NCBI RefSeq assembly: GCF_000313135.1
Contig: NW_004457584.1
Span: 460,768 to 524,767, forward strand
Direction of reading: 5' to 3'
Source of the DNA: Acanthamoeba castellanii str. Neff
Taxonomy: Eukaryota; Discosea; Longamoebia; Acanthamoebidae
Length of the DNA: 64,000 nucleotides
Below are positions 33,139 to 42,681 of the stretch, piece by piece. The position numbers and the translations under genes are program-made. The stretch's first letter is position 1. Each line of letters begins with the position of its first letter. The notes below the pieces were generated by a model. The model saw only the letters and a program-made list of their open reading frames with translations. It was not told where the DNA came from and ran no database searches.

Positions 33139-35985
33139 TCAACCGAGGACACCGAGGGAGGCGATGGCCAGCAGGGCGATCAGGGCGGCCAGCGCCAGAC
33201 CGATAACCACTGCGCTGCTGCTGCTGCTGCGCTCCTCCCTCCTGGCCACGGTGCCGCCGCCAGGCTCGGGTTCGGCGTGCGCCAGCAGTCTCGGCGAAAG
33301 AGCGCCCTTGATGTCCTCCTCCGCTTCCTCCTCGTCGTCCTCTGTCTCCTCCGTCGGCTTCTTCGCCTTCGCCTTCGTCTTCGTTTCCTGTGTCGTCTTC
33401 GCTTTCTTGGCCGCCGCTCCCCTGGTCGGCGTGGTGGTCGACGACAGCTCGGCCTCCAGGTCATCTGCGGCAGCCAGACCACCCCCGCGATCGATTGGGC
33501 GGTTAGTCCACAAAAGAAGAGAGAGGGGAGCCCTTTTAGTGAAAGTTGTACCTGAGGCGAAGCGTTCGGGTGTGACAAAGTCCTGCTCGCTCGGCTGCAG
33601 GTCAAGCAGCGCCTTGGCCCGCTCGCAGCAGTCCTCCTGCCGCGCGCGCGCGCGTAAGCGCACAGCACGACACGACACACACGCTGGTAGGTGGGGGTGG
33701 AGCGCACCCGCACGGTCTCGAAGGGCATGAGGTAGTCGGCGACGAGGAGGGGCTTGACGAACGGGAAGAAGACGCGCTGGGGAAGACCCCACCGCTGCTC
33801 GAACTTGGGGCCCTGCTTGCTCTCCCCGAACGGATTGAACAGCTCATCTGGCGTGTCTCGTACGTCAGACACACACACACAACACACACACACACACACC
33901 GCACGCACTTCTTCCTCACGACCGCACGCACCGCACACGCGCATACCAGACGAGGCTTTCTTCTTGCGCTCCTTGAGGTCGGACTCGCGTCGTTCGAGCT
34001 CCTCGCAGAGGAAATCGAATCGCGCGGCCAGCGATTTGCCGATGTCGGCCTTCAGCGCGGCGATCGCCGCCCCGTAGCTGTTCTTGGGGTGGCAGTAGGC
34101 ACGCCCGAGGATCGAACCTTGAGGAAGGGGGGGGGGTGGAACGCGAATGCGGTGAATGATCGGTTCATGCGTGCGCGGTGTGTGCGACTGAGTGCGTGTG
34201 CGTGTGCGTGTGCGATTGTGTGCGTTGCCGTGCGGTGCGTTGCGTGTGTGCGGTGGTGTCGCACCGCTGAAGGTAAAGGTGCCTAGGGCGTCCTTGGAGG
34301 GACTTGCTCCGGTGAGTGAGGAGGGGAGGCCCTCGGTGAAGATGTCAACGGCGTGCCTGCGGTGCACGAAGGCCGATCAAGTTCGTTGTTAGCGCGCGTG
34401 TGCGGTGGTGCGTGTGCGGTGGTGCGTGCGCGTATCGTACACAGCGTAGGCAGGGAGGTTGCCTGGCTTCGCCTTCTTCTTGCCCTTCGCATCGCCCTCT
34501 GCCAAACCAGCTTTAAGTCAGTCATCCTCCCTCGGAGATGAACGCGCCGTGATCACCGTGAGGGAAAGAGAGAAGAAGAACGAAGAACGTCGACGTACTT
34601 CCGCCAGACTTTTTGTTGCCGCAGATGGGGGCATCTTCGTCCACTACAGTTCGGTTGACAAGCACCACGCCCTTGCGCAGCGCCTCTGCCTCTCGCTCGA
34701 GCGCAGCCTGCATGTACACGATTCGCATCAGTCGCGCGATTGACCAACGCACACACGACACACGACACACAACGCAGCACGGACCTCAATTTGCTCGCGC
34801 GGGCTCTGTCCAGGGGAGAGCGTGATGGCCAGGGAGACATCGACCGAACACGTGAAGCATTGGAACGAGGATGCGATGCTCTGGAACACCAAATCTACGG
34901 GCTTGGTGTCGCCCTTCTTGTTCGTTATGTCGATGCTCTTGGCCGTGTACCTGACACGACACGCACACGACACGACACGACACGACCAACGACACGACAC
35001 GACCAACGACACGACACGACCAACGACACGACACGACACGACACGACCAACGACACGACACGATACGACAGACAACACAACACAATGACGCACATTCCGT
35101 TTGGACCTCGCTGATGACACACGCGGTGGTCGTGAGGAGTGCGCTAGGTACGTACTTCTTGGTGTCAGACGCGATCTGGAGGAGAAGGAGCTCCGACGGC
35201 CCGCCCTGCTTGCCCCGATACCCGGCCGCCTCCCTGGTTCCATGCGCGTGTGTCGTGTTGTGTGTTGTGTGTTGTGTGTCGTGTCGTGTCGTGTCGTGTC
35301 GTGTCGTGTCGTGTCGTGTCGTGTCGTGTCGTGCCACACGATGCGCGATGAGGATTTGATGCAGATGAAGACGAGTGGTGACGGAGAGACGGCACCTGAT
35401 GCTGTGGAGCAGAAGATGCATTTTGGGCAGCAGGGCGGCCGACGCATCGGCGCCGGCGAAGAGGTAGGCGCCCACGATCGCCAGCCCGCCCGGCAGCATC
35501 CTATTCACCTGCAACCCAACCGTTTGTACGCGTGCGTGCGTGCGTGCGTGTGCGGTGGTGCGTGTGCGTGTGCGTGTGCGTGTGCGTGTGCGTGTGCGTG
35601 TGCGGCGATGAGTGTGCGGTGGTGCGTGTGTGTACCTGGTGTGCGTGCTCGCTCATCCACTCAGCGTCGAGCACATCAACGGGCGAGAGCTTCTTCTTCT
35701 TGCCTGTCGTTGCCCACGAGATTGATTAAAATAATCATCAACTAAATATTAATATTATTAATAAAAATGAATTAACGAGGAGGATTGAAGGGGAGCGTTA
35801 CCAGCGGTGGGTTCCACTTCAGGGAGCGGGGTGGGAATGAGCCCAATTACGAAGCAATCTTCGGGATCTGCTCGCAATTGCCCCACAAGAAGGCCAACCT
35901 GCTCGCGCGCCGCACCAGCAGCAAAGAGCCGCTGTTGCGTGTGGGCCTCGACCCCCGTCTCATCCACCACCACCGTTCGTCCCAT
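33139..35985 (-). CDS. ODR4: ODR4 homologue, tail-anchored membrane protein
   Basis: Twelve exons (35985-35802, 35703-35636, 35508-35396, 35233-35156, 34950-34785, 34707-34599, 34498-34441, 34356-34265, 34117-33947, 33847-33708, 33636-33552 and 33464-33139) give 529 residues. The N-terminus MGRTVVVDETG, then DAEWMSEHAHQVNRMLPGG, matches human ODR4 (MGRTYIVEE...EEWATEHACQVSRMLPGG). Further matches are REAEALRKGVVLVNRTVVDE and RVFFPFVKPLLVADY. The C-terminal 25 residues form a single transmembrane anchor (AVVIGLALAALIALLAIASL) after a Lys/Glu-rich linker. ODR-4 was found in C. elegans as a factor for ciliary delivery of odorant receptors, and in mammals it pairs with the UFM1 protease UFSP2 at the ER (established). 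In a non-ciliate amoeba the ER/ufmylation role is more likely (inference). No UFSP2 gene is in the window. Confidence 0.9.
35277..35332. repeat. (GTCGT)n pentamer repeat in ODR4 intron
   Basis: About eleven copies of a GTCGT pentamer lie within ODR4 intron 3 (35234-35395). A complementary ACGAC-rich stretch lies in the next intron (34951-35155), at about 34965-35060. Confidence 0.85.
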
Positions 35986-36110
35986 CCTCTTTTTCCTTTC
36001 CTTTTTAAAAAAGAAATCCTAAATCCTAAATACAAATATAAAAACTTAAAAAAGAGGCCCAACGGAGATAGAGAAGAGATCCAGCTCTGCGCATTTCCTT
36101 GGCTTTCTTG

Positions 36111-37576
36111 ATGCAGACAAGTACCGGTGCCGCAGGGGAAGGCGAGAATGCAACCGCGTTGTGCAAATTTTGGGCCAACGCCAAGTGCAAGGTACTTACT
36201 GACCACCCTCTATTTATTTATTTATTTTTGTATTTATTTATTTATATATATATTTCTCTCTTATTACATTAAATATATCACAAGGGAGGCGGCTGTCGCT
36301 TCCGCCATGCATTCCTCGACGAGGCCGAGCGGCAGCACTCGGCGGAGCTGCGGCGACACAAGGAGGAGCTGAAGCAGCGGCAGCACGACCCTCTCGACCC
36401 GTTCGAAGACAAGCTCCCTCGCTCCACTCGCGCGCTCGTGTACGCGCTCATGCTCGTCTGCAGCTTATCATCGTCATCGTCGTCATCATCTTCTTCTTCT
36501 TCATCTTTTCTTCCTCCTCTGTAGGTTCGGCGAGTGGCTGGTGAAGACGTTTGGAGCGGAGCGGCTGCGCCAGGGGAGCGGAGTGGTGGACGTGGCGGGG
36601 GGCAAGGGCTACCTCTCGTTCCAGCTGCAGTGCGCCGGCCACGACGTCCCGACCACCCTCATCGAGCCTCGTCCCGCCAAGCTACACCGCAAGCAAGTCA
36701 AGTCCGTGTCCATGTGTGCCGTGTGTGCCGTGTGTGCCGTGTGCGTGTGCGTGTGCGTGTGCGTGTTAACCACAACAACATGCAATCAAACAACAACGTC
36801 AGGTTGTTGAAGAAACAGAAGAAGCCGGCCTTTCGCCAGGTATGCGCCTGGTTCGAGCCCAAGTTGTGGAGCGAGACCGACAGCGAAGAAGTCAGCCCAC
36901 GACACGCAGAGGCTGACGGTACAGCGCGAGCAACAAGGCGAGACGAAGAAGAAGAAGGCGACGATCATCAAACAGCGCCTTCCGAGGCTTCCTCTTCTTC
37001 TACTACATCCCAGCTCAACCTGCGCGTAGAGCGATTGGAGGCGGAGACGGCCCGCACCATCCTACGTGATTGCTCCGCCGTGGTGGGTCTCCACTCGGAC
37101 CAGGCCACCGAGCCGGTACAGTCTACTTCCTCGATGATGAACGTCTTCTTTAAGCTGAAGTGCCCTCTTCACCATGTGTGTGTGTGTGTGCGTGTGTGTG
37201 TGCTATGACAGATCGTGGACTTTGCCCTGGCCCACAACAAATGCTTCGCGGTGGTGCCTTGTTGTGTCTTCCCCTCCCAGTTCCCCGACCGGTGCGTCGC
37301 ACAACAAACATGGCCACTTCTTGCTTGAACAGCTGTCCTGACTCGTGAGCATGCTTGATGTACGCAAATGCAGGCGACTAAAGGACGGACGGCGCGTTGT
37401 TGTGCCCGAGGAGTTCATTCGCTACTTGATGGAGAAGGACGCGCGCATCAAGGTGGACTACGTACGTCGCTGCCGCGGAGGTTCATGATTCCTTTAATTC
37501 TGACTGACACCACGTTCTCTTCCATCCGCAGCTGGAGATGGCGGGAAGGAACAAGGTGGTGTACATGCTCCCATGA
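36111..37576 (+). CDS. CCCH zinc finger plus SAM-methyltransferase-like protein
   Basis: Seven exons (36111-36191, 36285-36439, 36525-36701, 36803-37115, 37212-37291, 37374-37461 and 37532-37576) give 312 residues. Residues of about 18-35 are a C3H1 finger (CKFWANAKCKGGGCRFRH, spacing 7-4-3) that spans intron 1. A Rossmann-type methyltransferase motif I follows (GSGVVDVAGGKGYLSFQL) with an acidic motif II (TTLIEPRPAKL). The C-terminal signature GLHSDQATEPIVDFALAH with KCFAVVPCCVFP has the Pro-Cys-Cys seen in TRM13/METTL25-type enzymes. The predicted activity is RNA or protein methylation; the zinc finger points to RNA. A Glu/Ser-rich insertion (about 165-210) separates the parts. Divergent from ODR4 with only 125 bp between starts. 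I cannot give a gene symbol. Confidence 0.75.
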
Positions 37577-37639
37577 AGTTACAATGCATGGTCCTCCGTA
37601 CTGCTAAACAAAAACGGTGTTGGTGGGGGGAAAAAGAAT

Positions 37640-37735
37640 TCCGGCTGCCCGGACTCGAACCAGGAACCGATAGATGACTACCGAGGTGAGCATCAAGACT
37701 ACAGTCTACCGCGCTACCAATTGCGCCACAGCCGG
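37640..37735 (-). tRNA. tRNA-Tyr(GTA) with 23-nt intron
   Basis: Minus-strand cloverleaf CCGGCTG...CAGCCGG, anticodon GTA, and a 23-nt intron one base after the anticodon, as in nuclear tRNA-Tyr. Identical over its full 96 nt to the plus-strand copy at 41781-41876. A T5 terminator follows on its strand. Confidence 0.95.
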
Positions 37736-38115
37736 TTTTGCTGTTCACCCTGCCCATTTGGGCCTTGTCGCCCCTTTCCCCAATACACAAACTGTTTTGC
37801 ACCGCCATCGCAATCACCCGCCCGTACATACATGATTCTCTTGCGTGTGCGTGTGCGTGTGCGTGTGCTGGACTTATGCCAAGTGGTGTGAACGCATTTA
37901 CTCTCTGGTGGGACAGTAGGACAAAAAGGGAGCACGCGTGTGGAAGTGCGGGCTTGACCTTCGCGCATAGGGAAAAGGAGAAGAAGCGCCAGCGTCGGCC
38001 GCTGAAACGTCGCGTGGAAGAGTTGATGTCGAAAGCGAAGCCAAAGTCCGCGCTTGCCACAGGTGCGGCGGTGGGGCCAAGAAGGTGGAAAGATGGTCTC
38101 CTCCCCGCGACTGGG
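37736..38115. other. Intergenic between tRNA-Tyr and the desaturase 3' end
   Basis: 380 bp with a short (GTGTGC)n run at 37842-37868 and otherwise nothing recognisable. It should contain the desaturase 3' UTR. Confidence 0.5.
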
Positions 38116-40362
38116 TTAGTTCTCAGCACCCATCTTCTTGAGCTGGTGGTAGTGCTTGGTCACGGCACCCATCATCGACGGCGACAGAGTGTAGGGCAAG
38201 TTGAACTCCTTGCACGTCTGCTGCACAATCTTGGACAGGGCTGCATTCATGCCGCGAGAAACACCCACACTCGATCAGCACAACGACAACGCAACGCCGC
38301 ACACGACGCACAAAAGCGTACCAGGGTAGTGAGTGTAGTGGACGGAGGGGAAGAGGTGGTGCTCGATCTGAAGGTTGAGGCCACCGCTGAAGTGGAGCGA
38401 CAGCAGGGAGTCGGCAGAGTAGTTGTGCGAGGCCCGAACCTGGTGCGCGCCCCAGTCGACGAGGCCGCCCTGGTTGACGATGCCCTTGGCCTCGTTGGCC
38501 TTGAGGGTGTCGAGGACCGACTTCTCGTGCTCGACGCACTCGTCGACCTCGTGGCTCACGGCGAACTGCAGCGCGAACCAGGTCGAGCAGGTCCACTCGG
38601 AGAGCAGGAACACCGCGGCGGCCGTGGTGAAGGGCAGGCACAGGAAGGGCAGCAGCAGACGGAAGAACGTGAAGAAGAACAGCGTCATGGCCGTCTCCAC
38701 CCAGTCACCCGAGGTCTCTTGGCTCACCTACGACAATGAAAGAACGAATGAGAATGAAGAACGAAGAATGAAGAAGAACGAGCGAAGAAAATGGAGTAAG
38801 CGTTACCTTGGCGATACCCTCGTACATCTGACCGCGAGCGGCGCCGAGGGCGAGCTTGGCCAGGTTGGAGAAGTGCCACAAGATGGTGGTGTAGGGGTAC
38901 ACCAGCCAGATGTAGATGTGCTGGTACTTGTGGAAGAACAGACGAGGGAACTCGTGCAGGATGCGCTGCACACATGACACGCGAAGACGGAGGTAAGAGA
39001 TCATCATCATCATCATCGAGAGAGAGAGAGAGTAGATGGTAATAGCTGAATAGCTACCTTGATGGGGTACATGGTGTCGTCATCGGTGGGGCACAGGTTG
39101 GTCTCGACGTGATGGTTGATGATGTGCTTGGTGGTCCACTGGGCCGGCGACGATCCGCTGACGGCCATGGAGATCCTGTAGGCCCACTGGTTGAGCCACA
39201 CTGAGCGGAACATGGCGTAGTGCGAAGTCGCATGAGTCGGTTGTATGATACAGATCGCACGGCCCACTCCCTGTGGTGTGTGGTGTGTCGGCCCAGAGTG
39301 AGCGCTCGGAGTGGAGTTTGAAGAAACAGGACTGCAGAATGGGAGAAGCGTAATCCCTCGAGATACGTACGTGAAGGACAGCGGCGATGAGGGAACCCTG
39401 CACGAAGGCGGCCCACGTGCAGAAGTAGATGCTGAGGATGGTGGCCACGAAGTAGATGACCTCCATCGTGGTGGCCTTGGTGCTCAGGTTGTTGGTCTTG
39501 AAGTACTCGCGCGTTCTGTAGCCAGCCAGCCAACAACGAGACACGCATTGGGGAGCGAGGGAGAGAGGTGAGCACTTGACACTCACGATAGCACGAGAGC
39601 AGCTTTGAAGGTTGTGCGAACCGCTGCTTGAGGGTTCGGTAGAAGCCACCCTCCTCGAACGAGAACAGCTTGGCTGACCGGCTCTCCTCGAGCTTGGCCT
39701 GCACAGAGGAGAAACGCGCCCATGCGACGCAAGGTGGTGAGTAAGCGAGGCGCAAACTGAGTGCAAAGTGGCGGAGAGTAAGCCACACGCAACCGCGACG
39801 AAGAAGACAACCGGACACCGGCGAGGTGGTTCGCGTCCACTTCCGGAATTAAGGGGATAATGGGCGCGTGTTGGTAGTGGCACGAAATTAACCGGAAAGT
39901 GGCAAAGCAAACAAACCAAACTGACCAAGGGCAAAATTTCTTGATTATACGTGGCCACGTGGAAACAAAATAGTAAGATGTGTGGGCCTCGAGTATTACG
40001 CAAAACGAGAGGAGTTGGAGAGAACGCTTGTGTAATCCAACGTCCCCTGAGATTCGAAAGTAATCTTGTGCAAAAGATGAATTGGGGAGGGGAAGACTGA
40101 GTGTAGTACATACGTTGGGAGCAGAGACGCGGTACTTCTCGAGAAGAGCATCGGAAGGCAGGACTGTGTGGTAGGACTCGAAGAGCACGGTACAATCACG
40201 GCCACGGCCGAGCAGGATGGCCCTGCTGCCGGCCGGGTGGTACTTGACAAAGTCGGTGAAATCGTACACCTGGCCGTGAAGGACCCAGAGCTTGGAAAGC
40301 TCCTCCTGGGTGAACGACGTTCGTTCCTTCTTCAGGTTGAGGGCCGGGGTTGTGAGGACCAT
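38116..40362 (-). CDS. Cytochrome b5-fused front-end fatty-acid desaturase
   Basis: Seven exons (40362-40114, 39698-39583, 39515-39371, 39270-39058, 38965-38807, 38727-38322 and 38240-38116) give 470 residues. An N-terminal cytochrome b5 domain carries the heme ligands in YHPAGS (His42) and ESYH (His65). The membrane di-iron desaturase follows, with three His boxes: HATSH at 183-187, HIINHH at 219-224 and QIEHH at 414-418. Gln in place of the first His of box three, together with the fused b5 domain, marks front-end (delta-5/6-type) desaturases. These insert double bonds between an existing one and the carboxyl end, giving polyunsaturated C20 acids at the ER. Hydrophobic pairs FVATILSIYFCTWAAFV and LFFFTFFRLLLPFLCLPF are the membrane turns. 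Delta-5 activity is my guess; regiospecificity cannot be read from sequence. Confidence 0.92.
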
Positions 40363-41268
40363 CTTGGCCGATGCTGGGCGCGTAGCGGTCGAAATCTTGA
40401 AAGAAGTGCTGTACAAGAAAACGTAGGAGGTAAAAGTAGATTAGAGGAAGGAAGGATAAAGTAACGTCATCAGGTTCCCATCAAAGATCATATCTGAGAA
40501 TCAAATCTTTTCACTCCGAAGTGTCAATTGAGTGCGATGAGGAGCGAGATCTACGTACAACGAGAACGGCGTGTGTAGATCTAAGGTGATTCGACACAGG
40601 GACAGATGGTCAAATCACTGTGGGGTGGTGTCGCTGTTTGTGTGATGCGTGTGTGGCAAAGCGAGAGCACAAAGAGAAGGCTCGCGCTTCCGCACTTTCT
40701 TGCCGTGGCTGTCGGCAGGATCCGCAGTTCGAACCCCGCCCTGGTAACGAACGCGCTGACGTCATCAAACTTCGCCAGCGAGAAGTGAGAATGTACGCCC
40801 TAACTTGGAATCTTGGTTGTGGAGTTATTCCGCAGAACCCCATTGCAGTCATCGTTGTTCAACTTTGTTTTCAACTTTTATGAGCTTGTTTGTACTCACA
40901 GTTGGTATTGAGTGATTGAACATGCAGCTGTATGAAATGTGAGGTACAAGGGTGCAAGTTATGGTATGCAACCCACCTGCCAGAGGTGGAGGGTGCCTCT
41001 TGAGTGCTGCATGATCAGAAAAAAACACACCCTGTGGTGGCTTTGTTAAACCTTTGCAACAAAAATGTAACACAAAAAGCCAATATCAGGCAAAAGAAGA
41101 CAAAAACTGAGGTGGGAACTTGGATAAAAGAAATAATAATAAGTGTAGAAAAAGAAGAATACTCTCAGTAGAAATCTTACCTCAATTTTTTATTTTGTGG
41201 TAAATTCACAGGTCCCATGACATTTTCACTAAATTTTTTGCCTGGCGCACAGGAAACTGAGCAACAAT
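40363..41268. other. Intergenic, desaturase upstream region
   Basis: About 900 bp, the longest gene-free stretch here. It should hold the desaturase promoter and perhaps a non-coding first exon. A tRNA-like T arm near 40730 has no matching cloverleaf. The right half is A/T-richer than the surroundings. No gene supported. Confidence 0.45.
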
Positions 41269-41340
41269 ACGCTCGTGGCCTAATGGAAAGGCGTCTGACT
41301 CCGGATCAGAAGATTGCGAGTTCGAGTCTCGCCGAGCGTG
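41269..41340 (+). tRNA. tRNA-Arg(CCG)
   Basis: Acceptor ACGCTCG/CGAGCGT, anticodon stem TCTGA/TCAGA, loop CTCCGGA with anticodon CCG, T arm GCGAG/CTCGC. T5 terminator at about 41355. Its D arm and variable loop resemble the tRNA-Arg(CCT) genes. Confidence 0.93.
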
Positions 41341-41780
41341 ATAACCAGCCCCTTTTTGCCCACATGTGGGCCTGGTTGCTTTTGCATTTGTCCTTTTTTG
41401 TTTTTTTGAGTGTCTTTTTGTGGCCACTGTTGGACTTTCAGTCCCTAATTCTTTATTTAGTTTTTCCTTATTCCTTCCTACCTTACTCCTTTCAGATGGA
41501 TACACCTTCATGTACTTCCAATCCCAATTCAATATGGACCCACATCCCCACCCATGTGCCCACCACCCTCACACAAAAACAATCATGCCACCAAATGTAT
41601 GTTGAAGGGGCCTTTGTTTACAAACATGAGGCCACCTGACAACACCACAGATCCACTCCAGCATGCACCCAGATGACATGCTCAGTGTTCCACTTAGCTG
41701 GAGTCTGAACCAGGGACTGTTCCTTCTTGTTCAGCTCAGTCTGAGCTGTGAAGGCAGGGTGAGTGTGCTCACCAGCAAAA
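41341..41780. other. Intergenic between two tRNA genes
   Basis: 440 bp, noticeably richer in A and T than coding regions. It contains open frames without protein resemblance. No gene supported. Confidence 0.45.
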
Positions 41781-41876
41781 CCGGCTGTGGCGCAATTGGT
41801 AGCGCGGTAGACTGTAGTCTTGATGCTCACCTCGGTAGTCATCTATCGGTTCCTGGTTCGAGTCCGGGCAGCCGGA
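41781..41876 (+). tRNA. tRNA-Tyr(GTA) with 23-nt intron, second copy
   Basis: Anticodon GTA at 41814-41816, intron 41818-41840. The exons and the intron are identical to the minus-strand gene at 37640-37735, so the pair forms a 4-kb-spaced inverted duplication. T5 terminator follows. Confidence 0.95.
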
Positions 41877-42009
41877 ATTCTTTTTCACAACCCGAATCAA
41901 AAATTTAATCGCTTTGTGGTGGGTGCCCTAAGAAGCGAAGGTGGCACCTTCCGGGTCACTCTGCTGCACCAATCGTGAACTTCCTTTTGCCCGCTTACAT
42001 GATGAAAGC

Positions 42010-42644
42010 TTACTTGGCTGTACTTTGGGCTGCCATCACCACTTTGTCAACAGTCTCACTCAGTTCCAGCACCACCTCGGCATCACGGTAGTAGCCGTTG
42101 TCCTTGAGGTATCGGTAGACCTCACTCATTGCCGCCATATGCGTGGGATCTGATGGCGTGTGGTCAGCCACACACACAACATACAACACAACACACAACA
42201 CACAACACACACACACACACACACAAGTAAAGACTCGATTGCGCACCGGCTTCTACTGCCCGTAGGAGGTAGTCGACCGCCTTGGCTTGGTCGCCGCAGC
42301 GCTTGAGGAAACAGGCGTACTGGTAGAGGGAGTAGGTGTCCTGCGGGTCGGCCCGCACCGACTGCGCAAAGTAGTCCCGCGCTCGCCGCATCAACGGGCG
42401 CTCCAAGTCAGCCGAATGTGGCTTACTCTTGGGCACCGATCCCCAGGCCGTTGCACTGCTGCGTTTAAGACAACCTTGAGTGTGTGCCGTGTTGCGTGTC
42501 GCGTTGCGTGTCATGTGTCGTGATGCAAGCACGTACTGGCCGTCTTGGTCAATCATGTCCAGGTGCATGCAGATCTGTCCCGCATTGCGTAGAGTGATTT
42601 TGTTGGCCGGGTTGGATTCGAGCACCTCTGTGGAGCGCGCACGC

Positions 42645-42681
<37 letters not shown>

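Noticed and set aside
40690..40750. tRNA-like GTTCGAACCC loop in the desaturase upstream region
   Set aside because: The T stem has mismatches and no cloverleaf can be built around it on either strand.
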